This document shows, piece by piece, positions 47,190 to 57,300 of a DNA stretch of 64,000 bases (position 1 is the first letter of the stretch; each line of letters opens with the position of its first letter). The position numbers were made by a program, and so were the translations under genes. The notes beneath the pieces are model-generated. The model worked only from the letters and a program-made list of their open reading frames with translations, was not told where the DNA came from and made no database searches. Source of the stretch: Elusimicrobiota bacterium (GTDB taxonomy: Bacteria > Elusimicrobiota > Elusimicrobia > UBA1565 > UBA9628); the NCBI GenBank assembly GCA_027451985.1, contig DAIDHS010000001.1:33932-97931 (forward strand), in the 5' to 3' direction.

Positions 47190-49771
47190 TGGATTTGGGC
47201 CAGGACTTCGTCCAAGCCGGCGACGAAGGCTCTAGGGCTTTGGATGCGCTTGTCGGGGTCCGGTTCAAAGGCCTGCGCGATGAGGCGGTCGAGCGCGGGC
47301 GGAACGCCGGGCGCGACCGAACTCAGAGGCGCGTACTCCTTGTTGATCTTGTTCATCAGCATTCCCGCGCCGCCGCCGTTGAAGGGCAGGCGGCCGGAGA
47401 GCATCTCGTAGAGAGAGATGCCGAGCGCGTAGACGTCGGACTCCTTGCGCACCACGCCGCGCTCCTGTTCGGGCGCCATGTAAGGAGGCGTGCCGAGGAT
47501 GGTTCCGGTCATCGCCGTGCGGGTCATGGCGTCTTTGGCGGCGCGGGCAATGCCGAAGTCCATGACCTTCACGACGCCCTCGTCGCTCATCATGACGTTG
47601 GAGGGCTTTAAGTCCCTGTGCACGACGCCGCGCGCGTGGGCGTAGTCCAGGGCCGAGGCCATGGAGCGAAAAATGGAGACAGCCTCGGAGAGCCCCAGGC
47701 GTCCTTTCTCGGAAAGAATCTCGCGGATGGTTTTTCCCTGGACGTACTCGAAAATGAGGTAGGCGTCCTGGCCTTCTTCGACGATGGCGTAGATGTCCAC
47801 GATGTTGGGGTGGTGCAAAGACGCCACGAGTTTGGCCTCCGAGATGAAGCGCTCGCGTTCGCGCTTGTCGGACTTGATTTCATCGCGCATGCGCTTGACC
47901 GCGACTTGGCGGCCCAAGGACGTGTCGTAGCCCTCGTAGACCGTTCCCATGCCTCCCGCGCCGATTTGCCGCCGGATCTGGTACTGTCCGCGCAAATTTT
48001 GGGGGACGCCGCTGCCGTTGGCTGTCGCGGGAGTTTGGCCGGCGGGCCAGGTAAAAGCGGTGGCCGTCTCCGGCGCGGCCCCCGCAGTCGCGGGCGAGTC
48101 TTCGGTCTTCTCTCCGGAAAAAGCGTGGATGAGCCCCATGGCCAGGAGAATGCCGCCCAGGATGCTGGAGAGCGCGATGATGCTGAAGCGGGAAAGCCGG
48201 TTGCTCCGTCCGCGTCCGCTCGGGGAGGATGGGCCGGAGTCGGGGCCTCCGTCAAAGAGAGAGGCCAAGTCCTGGTCCGAGGGAATCTGCATCGCGGCTT
48301 GGAGGTAGCTGTCGTAACGAGGGTCCAACCGCGCGGCGTTGCGCAGGGCGTCGACCATTCCGTTTTTGTCGCCCAGCCCCGCCAAGGCGTTGGCCAATTC
48401 GTAGTAGGCCTTGGCGTCGCTGGGGTTGTTCTGGATGGCGATCATCGCGGCCTCTTTGGCCGCTTCATATTGCCCCATCCGGTTGAAGGCCGCGGCTTTC
48501 GCGTCCATGAGCGCTTGGCTGTTAGGGTCGATTTGCAGCCCGGCGGCGACGTCCTTCAAGGCCTGGCCGTAGTTTTTGCCGCGCATGTAGGCGGAAGCGC
48601 GGATAGCATAGGCGTTGACGTTCAAGGGGTCGGCGCTGAGGGCGCGACTGGTCTCCGCGATGGCATTGCGGTAGTCCCCGAGGCTCAGATCCTGGCGCGC
48701 CTGGCCGATGAATTGAGAGGAGGCCTGGATGCTGCTGGCCACCGCCCCGGATTGGAGCGCGCGGGCCGGGCTTGGAACTCCCGCGCTGACGTTGAAGAAA
48801 TTGCTCCCGGTTGGTGAGGCCCCTGGCGTACCGTTTCCTGACTCGGAGGAGGGCAATCCTCCCGCATTTTGCGCTCCGCCGTTGCTTCCCATGGAACCGA
48901 TGTTTGGAACGGAGACCGCGGCACGGTCTTCCGTCATGCCAAGGAGAACTTGAGCGTTTTTATCGTTGGGATTGATCTTAAGAGCATCCCTGGCGTCTTG
49001 CGCCGCGGCGGCGTAGTTGTTCTGCCCGGCCTCGATTTCTCCGCGCAGCAAATGGCCAGATTCGCTAGTTGGATTGGCCTCAACGGCCAAAGTGGCACCG
49101 GTCAACGCCTGCTGATTATTTCCATTTTTAGATTCTTGAGCGGCATATTCTTGAGCGAGCAGTGCAGGGCTTGGAATAAAAGGGTTAGGTTTTTGCTGTG
49201 GAATACTAGCTTCTATATCTTTGAATACTGCGTTATGGCTTAATTTGCTGTTGAGCTCACCCATTTCCTTCTGGAATGCCTTTTTTAATGCCGCAGGCTT
49301 ATCAAATCCTTTTTGCATAAGTTGAGTGGCGATTCGCGGCACGTCGTTGGAGAATTCCTCCGATAATTTATCCGTGCATTGGGCAACTTCTCGTGCGGTA
49401 ATTTTTTGATGATTTGATTCGTTCAGTCGGACAACATTGTCAACAATTTTTTTTATCGGATAATTCTGTTGCGCCTGAATGCCGACTTTTCCCAGGCTTT
49501 GTGTCACAGAATATTTTACGGACTCCAGTCCATGCTCAAGGGAGAACTGCAATTGTGTGCGTGATAAAACACTGTTTCGGGTTGTTCCTTGGGATTTTGA
49601 TGCTTCGAAACCAGTCAATACATCTTCGCCCTGTTTTATAGCGCCGCTGCCAGAATCGGATTCCGTCGAGTTTCCATCTTGTTGCGCATTAGATTGACTT
49701 TGGCATGCTCCATGAATAAAAAGGGAGCAGAGGAGGATGGGGACTATATAAAGGAAAGCAATTTTTTTCAT
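47180..49771 (-). CDS. TPR-TM-Ser/Thr protein kinase (PknB-type, catalytically intact)
   Basis: N-terminal signal/lipoprotein-like segment, TPRs, TM SIIALSSILGGILLAMGLIHAF, then kinase: IGAGGMGTVYEG, VAVKRM, HRDLKPSN, DFGIAR, APEQ. Confidence 0.88.
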   Translation of the reverse strand: MKKIAFLYIVPILLCSLFIHGACQSQSNAQQDGNSTESDSGSGAIKQGEDVLTGFEASKSQGTTRNSVLSRTQLQFSLEHGLESVKYSVTQSLGKVGIQAQQNYPIKKIVDNVVRLNESNHQKITAREVAQCTDKLSEEFSNDVPRIATQLMQKGFDKPAALKKAFQKEMGELNSKLSHNAVFKDIEASIPQQKPNPFIPSPALLAQEYAAQESKNGNNQQALTGATLAVEANPTSESGHLLRGEIEAGQNNYAAAAQDARDALKINPNDKNAQVLLGMTEDRAAVSVPNIGSMGSNGGAQNAGGLPSSESGNGTPGASPTGSNFFNVSAGVPSPARALQSGAVASSIQASSQFIGQARQDLSLGDYRNAIAETSRALSADPLNVNAYAIRASAYMRGKNYGQALKDVAAGLQIDPNSQALMDAKAAAFNRMGQYEAAKEAAMIAIQNNPSDAKAYYELANALAGLGDKNGMVDALRNAARLDPRYDSYLQAAMQIPSDQDLASLFDGGPDSGPSSPSGRGRSNRLSRFSIIALSSILGGILLAMGLIHAFSGEKTEDSPATAGAAPETATAFTWPAGQTPATANGSGVPQNLRGQYQIRRQIGAGGMGTVYEGYDTSLGRQVAVKRMRDEIKSDKRERERFISEAKLVASLHHPNIVDIYAIVEEGQDAYLIFEYVQGKTIREILSEKGRLGLSEAVSIFRSMASALDYAHARGVVHRDLKPSNVMMSDEGVVKVMDFGIARAAKDAMTRTAMTGTILGTPPYMAPEQERGVVRKESDVYALGISLYEMLSGRLPFNGGGAGMLMNKINKEYAPLSSVAPGVPPALDRLIAQAFEPDPDKRIQSPRAFVAGLDEVLAQIQPA

Positions 49772-49790
49772 GGATTCCGGGCCCGAAGTA

Positions 49791-49819
49791 AGTTTAAACG
49801 CCGGAATAGCCCTTGTCAA
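49791..49819 (-). promoter_or_regulatory. Promoter TTGACA-N17-TAAACT for the active kinase, overlapped by inverted repeat GCCGGAA/TTCCGGC
   Basis: -35 at 49819-49814, -10 at 49796-49791 (minus strand); repeat arms 49800-49806 and 49826-49832. Confidence 0.55.
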
Positions 49820-49845
49820 TGCCGTTTCCGGCTTTTAACCGTTTT

Positions 49846-51462
49846 TTATCCGCGGGGGGGCAAGAGGCGGTCGAAATCGGCGTAGAGTTCCTCGGCGGTT
49901 CGCTGACGCTGGGCCGGATCCGGCGACAACGCTTTCTTAAATACGGCGTCTAATCCCTCGGGAACTCCTTTGGTGTTTTGGACGGGAATAGGGATAAAGA
50001 GTCCGCCGGCCTTGTTGAGCGCCAGAAAATGTCCCTCGCCCTTGAATGGTTTTTGCAGGCACAGCATTTCATAGAAACAGGCGGCCAAAGAGAAGATGTC
50101 CGACTGGGCGCCGGGCGCGCCGCTGTCCTGCTCGGGCGCCGCGTAATCATTGGGTTCCGGCGAGGGGGCAGCCTGCCCGGCCGGAGCGAGCAAAGTGTCC
50201 TCAATAGCGCGCGCCAGCCCGAAATCCGTGATTTTAACTAGGCCGTCCTTGGAAATTCGGATAATCTCCGGGCGCAGGCTTCCGTGGACGACGCCCTTGC
50301 CGTGGGCGTAGTCCACGGCGGCACACAGCGGCTTAAGGACCTTGCGTGCTCGGTGATAGTCGAGCGCCCCGTAGCGCTTGAAGACCTGATCGAGGGTGAG
50401 CCCCTCGAACCACTCCGAGATGACGAAGATGTCCTCGTTCTCCTCAACGGCCTGGTAAACGTCAGCGATGTGGGGATGCCGCAGCAGCGCGATGGTCCGG
50501 GCCTGCTGCAGGAAGCGCCTTCGGGCGCCGGCGTCTGCGCGGATTTCCCGGCGCATCTTGCGAATGGTGACCAGGCGGTTGAGCGAGGTGTCCCGGGCTT
50601 GATAGGAAAGGTCCAGCGCGCTTTGCCCGATCGGTTGGATGATTTCATAGGGAGCCGGAGCGTCCCCGGAGCTGGCGCGTGGACGGGACGCATGCGGAGG
50701 GTGCTTTTTGGAGCGCGGCGGCTCGCTATGGGAGCGGCGTTTCTTGGCTTGCGTCCCGGCCGGGAAAAACGAGAGGATGCCCAAGGCGATGAGCAGGCCG
50801 CCGCTCACGGTCAGAAGCGACAAGGTGAGAAAGCGCGGCGGCGCCTTACGCGGCGCGGCGGCGCTCCGCGCGTCTTCGTTGCGGTCTAAAATGGACAGGA
50901 TTTCATCGGCTGAAGCGGCTTGGCGCGCCTGCGCGTAGCGGCTCTCCATGTCCGGGTTTAACTCGGCGGCGCGGCGCAGGGCTCCGACCGCGCCCTCGCG
51001 ATCGCCCAGGCCGGCCATGGCCGCGGCGGCGTTTTGATAGGCGAAGCTGTTCTCCGGATGCTCTTTGAGCACGGCTTGAGCGTCATGAAGGGCTTGAGGA
51101 TAGCGCTCAAGCTTTGTCAGCGTCCAGGAGCGCTCCAGAAGCGCGGTCGAGTCGTCCGGAGCCAGGGAGATGGCGGAGTTTTCGTCTTGGAACGCGGCTT
51201 CGTAGCGCTTAAGCTTGTTGCTGATAAGCGCGCGCAGGGCGAATGCCGCCGCGCTGCGCGGATCGGCCTTGATGGCCCGGGTGGTCAAGTCGAAGGCCTC
51301 GTCGTACTCCAGCGCCGCCATCGCCCAGGAGGCCTGCTGGAGCAAATCTTGTGAGTCGGCGGACGCCGATGGCGCGGCGGCTGGCGCGGCCTTGCCTTTG
51401 GCGAGAGCGGGCGCGGCGGCCCCCGCTAAACCAGAGGCCAGGAGCGCGATTAGGAGGCGCAC
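49846..51462 (-). CDS. TPR-TM-pseudokinase (degenerate Ser/Thr kinase)
   Basis: Signal peptide, TPRs, TM FLTLSLLTVSGGLLIALGILSFF, kinase fold with IGQSALDLSY, VTIRKM, HGSLRPEI, but DFG and APEQ retained. Confidence 0.85.
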   Translation of the reverse strand: MRLLIALLASGLAGAAAPALAKGKAAPAAAPSASADSQDLLQQASWAMAALEYDEAFDLTTRAIKADPRSAAAFALRALISNKLKRYEAAFQDENSAISLAPDDSTALLERSWTLTKLERYPQALHDAQAVLKEHPENSFAYQNAAAAMAGLGDREGAVGALRRAAELNPDMESRYAQARQAASADEILSILDRNEDARSAAAPRKAPPRFLTLSLLTVSGGLLIALGILSFFPAGTQAKKRRSHSEPPRSKKHPPHASRPRASSGDAPAPYEIIQPIGQSALDLSYQARDTSLNRLVTIRKMRREIRADAGARRRFLQQARTIALLRHPHIADVYQAVEENEDIFVISEWFEGLTLDQVFKRYGALDYHRARKVLKPLCAAVDYAHGKGVVHGSLRPEIIRISKDGLVKITDFGLARAIEDTLLAPAGQAAPSPEPNDYAAPEQDSGAPGAQSDIFSLAACFYEMLCLQKPFKGEGHFLALNKAGGLFIPIPVQNTKGVPEGLDAVFKKALSPDPAQRQRTAEELYADFDRLLPPRG

Positions 51463-52388
51463 AGCGTGGCCGCGAGCTCGGCGGCGGCCAGAAGGCCGGC
51501 GGGGTCGGCGCGATTTTTTCCGGCGATGTCGAACGCCGTTCCGTGCCCCGGCGAGACGCGCACGAAAGGAAGTCCAACCGTCCAGTTGACGATCTCGAGG
51601 CCGGCGCAGGCCTTGAGCGCGATGAGAGCTTGGTCGTGGTAGAGAGTCACGAGCCCTTCAAGGATTCCTTTCGTGTGCAGGCGCCAAGCCGAATCGGCGG
51701 GAATGGGTCCGCGGAGATCCAAGCCCAAGCGCCGCGCGGACTTGACGGCCGGGGCGAGCAGGGCTTTTTCTTCCCGGCCGAGGATGCCGTCCTCTCCGGC
51801 GTGGGGGTTGAGAGCGCAGAGACCTAGACGCGGACTCCTTTTCTTCAGCAACGCCAGCGCGGCGCCCAAGGCTTGCGCGGCGGAAAGGACGGTAGCAGAA
51901 TCCAATCTGGAGGGAACTTCCGCCAGCGGGATGTGTCTCGTCGCCAGGATGGACCAGAGGTTTTGGCGAGGCGAAGCCAGAATCATGTGAGCCTGCGGCC
52001 GGTGCCAAACGGCGCGGAAATATTCGGTGTGATCGGGGTAAGCGATGCCGGCAGCCTTCCAGGCTTTTTTGGAGATGGGAGCCGTGACCAGTCCTCGGAC
52101 GACTTTGCGTGCGGCTAAGCGCGCGGCCGCGTCCAAGGACGCGAATGAGGCTCGTCCCGCGTTTTTATCCGTCGTTCCGTATCGGACGGAATGCAGGCCG
52201 AGTCGAGTCTCAATAAGGGGCGCCAATTCCGGCGTCCAGCCCGCGCGCCGCCACAGAAGGCTTTCCCCAACGAGAATCGGACGGCAGACGCGTTGGAGCC
52301 GGCCGGAGTGCAGGGCCTTGACGACGATTTCCGGGCCGATGCCGGCCGGATCCCCCGAAGTGAAGGCGAGCCGAGGTTTTTCCGCCAC
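51450..52388 (-). CDS. pdxA: 4-hydroxythreonine-4-phosphate dehydrogenase
   Basis: LAFTSGDPAGIGPEIV; TAPISKKAWKAAGIAYPDHTEYF; LYHDQALIALK; PGHGTAFDIAG. Confidence 0.95.
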   Translation of the reverse strand: MAEKPRLAFTSGDPAGIGPEIVVKALHSGRLQRVCRPILVGESLLWRRAGWTPELAPLIETRLGLHSVRYGTTDKNAGRASFASLDAAARLAARKVVRGLVTAPISKKAWKAAGIAYPDHTEYFRAVWHRPQAHMILASPRQNLWSILATRHIPLAEVPSRLDSATVLSAAQALGAALALLKKRSPRLGLCALNPHAGEDGILGREEKALLAPAVKSARRLGLDLRGPIPADSAWRLHTKGILEGLVTLYHDQALIALKACAGLEIVNWTVGLPFVRVSPGHGTAFDIAGKNRADPAGLLAAAELAATLCAS

Positions 52389-52401
52389 GTCGGCGTACGC
52401 T

Positions 52402-53508
52402 CTATTTCGGGAGATTTCGCTCGATGACCGCGGTTTTCTTGAGTGATTTCACGTAGCGTTCGAGTTTTTTCTGGAGTTCCAGGTTCATCATGGCCTTGGT
52501 CAATTGAACCTTGAAGTCCGAGAATTGGGGGGGCGTCGCGGCTAGATGATCTTCCACCTGAATGAGGTTGTAGCCGTCCGGCGTGAGGATGGGCTTGCTG
52601 ATGTCGCCCACCGGAAGGCTGAAGGCGGCTTTCTCGAAGGCGGGCGGGCTCATGCCGCGGATGATGTAGCCGATGTCGCCGCCGTGCGCCGCGCTGGCCG
52701 GATCCTCCGAGTTTTGCTGGGCCGCTTCGGCGAAAGTTTCCGTGCTGGTCTCAAGCTGCTCGCGGATTTGGTTGATGGCGTCGAGTGCTCGGCGCTTCTC
52801 ATTGGGCGAGGCCTGCGGCGCCAACCGAATGAGAATGCGGGAAACGCGGACGCGTTCGGCGCTCATGCTTTTGATCTGTTGGGCGATCTGCATGAAGGCT
52901 GCCGCGGATTCGTCGTCCATCCCCGCAGGCGCAATCGTGCTTCCGCTCACGATATACGCCTTGATCTTGTCGAAATACGCCCGTACCGCCGCCGGATCGG
53001 GCGGCACGACGGTTGACTTGACTTCCTGATCGACGAGCTTGCGGATGGCCACCTCTTTTTTGATTCTCTGGCGGAACTGCTCGTAGGTCAAGCCGTCCTG
53101 CTTGAGCTGGTCTTGGAAGGCCTGTTCGGCCTGCTGGGCGGACAAGGGGTTGCCGTCCGGGTCGGTTTGGAAGCGGCGCTTGATTTCGTCGATGCCGGCG
53201 TCGACGGCGTGGGAATCTATGGCAATCTTCTTTTTTTGCGCCTCCTGGTAGAGGAGCTCGTCGTCAATCATCTGCTCCAGGGCCGACTTGCGCAGCTTCG
53301 CCACGAAGTCGGGATCCTGCAGGGCTTGCGGGTCGGTCTGCGCCCACTCGCTCATGACGGGGGATAGCTGGCGTTCGTATTGGGACAGGAGGATGGGCTT
53401 GCCGTTGACCGTCGCGATGACGTCTTCGGCCACCATGGCTCGGGCCGCCGACGCCAACAGCGCCAGAGCGATTGCCGCAAGGACGACCTTACTTGAATTC
53501 TTCATCAA
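52402..53508 (-). CDS. SurA-like periplasmic peptidyl-prolyl isomerase
   Basis: Signal peptide; VIATVNGKPILLSQYE; parvulin-like GGDIGYIIRGMSPPAFEKAAFSLPVGDISKPI. Confidence 0.88.
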   Translation of the reverse strand: MMKNSSKVVLAAIALALLASAARAMVAEDVIATVNGKPILLSQYERQLSPVMSEWAQTDPQALQDPDFVAKLRKSALEQMIDDELLYQEAQKKKIAIDSHAVDAGIDEIKRRFQTDPDGNPLSAQQAEQAFQDQLKQDGLTYEQFRQRIKKEVAIRKLVDQEVKSTVVPPDPAAVRAYFDKIKAYIVSGSTIAPAGMDDESAAAFMQIAQQIKSMSAERVRVSRILIRLAPQASPNEKRRALDAINQIREQLETSTETFAEAAQQNSEDPASAAHGGDIGYIIRGMSPPAFEKAAFSLPVGDISKPILTPDGYNLIQVEDHLAATPPQFSDFKVQLTKAMMNLELQKKLERYVKSLKKTAVIERNLPK

Positions 53509-54295
53509 CGACCTCCACCGGGAAACGATTTTGAATCGAACGCAGGTATTGATCCAGCTTTTCCTTCTCCAGAATGCGGCGGATGGTGTCCTGCACCTTC
53601 TGGAGAGGAACGCGCGTCTGGCTTTCTTTGCAGATCACGTAGTAACCGAACTTTGTTTTGATGGGTCCGGATGGCTCGCCGATGCGCGCGAGAGAGACGA
53701 CGTCTTGAAGCTCCGGGATGATCTCCCCGTAGAGCATCGGCGGCATCTTGCCGCCCTTGTCTGCGTAGGAGTCGATTGAATATTTTTTGGCGAGCGCGGC
53801 GAAGGAGGATTTTTGGCGCAGTTCCTTTAGGATCTGATCCGCCTCGTTGGCGTTTTCGACCAGAATGTCCTTGATGGAGATTTCGTAAGGATATTTTTTG
53901 TAGTAGGCGGCGACGTCGGCCTCGCTGACCTGGGTGATGCCCCGATCTGAGAGTTGCTTCAGCCAGTCCTGGGTTAGGAGATAGTCCTTTTCTTGGGCAA
54001 GCTGGCGCGCTTGGTTTTTCCGGATTTCCGCGATGGCCTGCTTGAAGTCGGCCGACTTTGAAACGCCGGAATTCTCAGCGGCGGCGAGAATCATCTTGTC
54101 TTTGATAAGGACGTCCAGAAACTGGCGCCGGCCGGCAGGCGTGCCGATGTATTTTTGGTAGGGAGGGGCGACCTCGGAAATTTTTTGGTCAAACTCGGCA
54201 CGGGTGATGACGAGATTTCCGACTTTCGCTACGATCGGACCTTGCCTGCGGCAAGCGGAGAAAAAGGGCAGCAGCAGCGCCAGCAGAATCGCCAC
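53489..54295 (-). CDS. PpiC-type parvulin/SurA-like foldase (probable lipoprotein)
   Basis: MAILLALLLPFFSACRRQ lipobox-like start; VAKVGNLVITRAEFDQKI; GKMPPMLYGEIIPELQDVV. Confidence 0.82.
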   Translation of the reverse strand: MAILLALLLPFFSACRRQGPIVAKVGNLVITRAEFDQKISEVAPPYQKYIGTPAGRRQFLDVLIKDKMILAAAENSGVSKSADFKQAIAEIRKNQARQLAQEKDYLLTQDWLKQLSDRGITQVSEADVAAYYKKYPYEISIKDILVENANEADQILKELRQKSSFAALAKKYSIDSYADKGGKMPPMLYGEIIPELQDVVSLARIGEPSGPIKTKFGYYVICKESQTRVPLQKVQDTIRRILEKEKLDQYLRSIQNRFPVEVVDEEFK

Positions 54296-54322
54296 GATGC
54301 CGATGATATCATTTTTTTGCGG

Positions 54323-57300
54323 TTAAGCCGCATGGCCAAGGAATGCCTCCAGCCAAGGCAGGGGCGGCCCATCGATGGGGGCCGCCACGCCGTCGCCTTC
54401 TTCCGAGGGGAGAAAGGACAGCCTGCCGCCGTAGGCGCTTTGCCACCGGTCGAGCGAATCTTGGCCAATTGGGGCGTTTTTGCGGAAAAACACCTCCATG
54501 ACGCCGTCTTTCTGGGAAACGGAGCGCACGCCAAGTTTCCCGGCGCGAATGCGCATTCTGGAGAGTTCGAAGAGGTTGGCGACCGGCTCCGGCGCTGGCC
54601 CGCATAAATCCTCCAGCTTACGCCGCAGGCCGTTGAGATCCGATTCTTTAGCTTCCAACAGGCGCTTGTACCACTCCAAGCGGGCCATGTCCTGGGGGAG
54701 ATAGTCGCTAGGGATGAGGGCGCGGATTTTAACGTCGATGCGGACCTCCTCCGGCGGCTTGGATTCGGGCTTACCCTTCATCCGGGCAATCTCGTCCGCG
54801 AGCATTTGGCTGTAAAGGTCTACACCGACGGAATTCATGAAGCCGTGCTGGCGTCGGCCAAGCAAATCGCCGGCCCCGCGGATTTCCAAATCCCGCATGG
54901 CCAACCGGAACCCCGTACCCAAGCCGGCGAACTCTTTAAGCGCCTCCAGGCGCTTTCGCGCTTCTTCGGAGAGTTCGGAGAAATTTTCGTAGCCTTCAGG
55001 ATAGAACAGGTAGCAGCAGGCCTTGCGGCTTTCCCGTCCGACCCGCCCCCTGAGTTGGTAGAGCTGTGCCAAGCCGAATTCCTGGGCGTTCTCGACCAGG
55101 AGAGTGTTGGCGCTGGGGATGTCGAGTCCGGACTCGATGATCGCCGAGGCCACCAGCACGTCGGATTTTTTATGAAAAAACTCCCACATTGTTTTTTCGA
55201 TGTCCGCGCCGCTCATCTGGCCGTGGACGACGGCGACCTTGGCGTGCGGCACTAGGCGCGAGATTCTGGCCGCGGCCTCCTGAATGCTCCGCACGCGGTT
55301 GTGAACGTAATACACCTGCCCACCGCGCTCAAGCTCCTCGGAGACGGCCTCGACGATGACCGCCTCGCTCCAGGGGCCCACGCGGGTGAGGATAGGCTGG
55401 CGGCCTTCGGGCGCGCTTTCGATGCGGGAAATGTCCCGTAACCCGGACATGGCTTGGTTGAGCGTGCGCGGAATCGGTGTGGCAGAGAGGGAAAGGCAGT
55501 CCGCGTTTTTGCGAAAAGACCGGATTTTGTCCTTGTCCTTGACGCCGAAGCGGTGCTCCTCATCGATCACGATAAGTCCGAGGTCCTTGAAGCGCACGTC
55601 GCGCTGCAGGAGGCGGCTGGTGCCGATGACGACGTCGACGGAGCCCTCGGCCAAGCCTTGGACCACGGACGCTTGCTCCTTGCGGCTTTGAAAGCGGGTC
55701 AGAACGGCGATTTTAGCGGGGTAAGCCGCGAACCTGGCGCAGAAAGTTCGGTAGTGCTGCTCGGCCAAAATGGTTGTGGGCGCGAGAACGGCCGTCTGTT
55801 TGCGGGCGGCGGCGCATTTGAAGGCCGCCCGCATGGCGACCTCCGTTTTTCCGAAACCGACGTCCCCCACAACGATGCGGTCCATGGGGTGCGGACCTTC
55901 CATGTCCGCGATCACTTCCGCGATGGCGCGCGCCTGATCCGGGGTTTCCTCGTACGGGAAGGCATCGGCGAACTCGCGCTCCATTTCGTTCATCGGCGGG
56001 AATGCCGCGCCGCCGGCGGCCTTGCGGGCCGCCTCGAGCTTCAGGATTTCCTGGGCCAGCTCGCGCACTCCTTCGGCGACGCGGTGTTTGACTTCCTCCC
56101 ATCGGCGGGAATCCAAGGAGGACAGCCGCGGCCTCTTGCCCTCTCCGCCCGCGTATTTTTGAATGCGCTTAAACTCGCCCATCGGGATGTAGAGCTTGTC
56201 CGAGCCTTTGAATTCGAGGATCATGCAGTCGGTTTTCCCGCCCGCAAATTCAAGCGGCTCGAAGCCTTTGTAGCGGGCCAGGCCGTAGTCCTGATGGACG
56301 ACGTAGTCGCCCACGCGCAGTTCCCGAAACGCGATCTTGCCGCCCTTCCCTTCCGACATGCCCCAAGAGCGGCTCGGCCGATAAAGCCTGGAGAAGATTT
56401 CAGAGGTGGATACCGCGCCCCAACCCAGGACGGGATGTAGAAATCCCCGACGCAGAGGTCCGATGAGAAACTGGCATGAACCTTCGGGAGCGCGTCCTTC
56501 CAAAATCTCCTGTAGGCGGGCGTCTTCCCCGTGATTGAGGGAAAAGAGAAGCAGCCGAAGCCCGCTTTGGGCCAAACGCCCGATTTCCACCGTCCAGGCC
56601 GCCGGATCTGGCAGAGGAGGTAAAGGTCTGGCGCCGAAATCGATGTCGTCCTCCGAGGTGTCCAGAAGATTCCCAGCCCGGAGCACGGTCGTGTCCGCAG
56701 GCGGAATGACCGTCAGGTGTTCTTGCGCGATGAGAATGGAGTCCGGCGCGACCCAATCTTTGACGCGCGCCGAAGCCGTCTCTACGCGCAAGGGCACGGC
56801 CAGGACGCCGTCAAGCATGTCCTGCGCCGATTGCGAGGCCGTGTCGATTCTGCGCAGCGAGGCGACGGAATCCTCATCGAAAAGGATGCGGACGGGCGTT
56901 TCCGGCTCGACTGCAAAGAGGTCGACGACCGCGCCGCGCGCGGCGTATTCGCCTGGGCTTTCGATGAAATCGACGCGCCGGTATCCCATCTCAGTAAGGC
57001 GGACTTCCACGCGGGAGCGTTTGAGAGTGGCGCCGGGCTTGAGGCGCAGTATTTTCTCCTGAAATTGGAGCGGAGACGGGGCCGGTTCCTCCAGGGCCTG
57101 CGGAGTCGCCAGGATGAGGGAACTGCCCCGGCGCAGGATCTCCAAAGAGGCCGAGCGCTCATCCGCATCATCGGCGAAAACGGCCGCGGGCGGAGCCGCA
57201 GGGCCGAAAACGGGCTGCAGGGCGGCGAAGGCGTCGCGGATGTCTTCGATTTGCTCGCGGTTTTCAAGGACGAAAACCAACTGCCCGCCGAATTCGGGAA

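Noticed and set aside
47618-48817. 399-aa plus ORF antisense to the kinase
   Set aside because: Shadow ORF; kinase motifs on the minus strand are unambiguous.
52402-54295. surA-like and ppiC-like tandem as a novel pair
   Set aside because: Tandem SurA/PpiC foldases next to pdxA are a known arrangement; only the downstream kinases are unusual.
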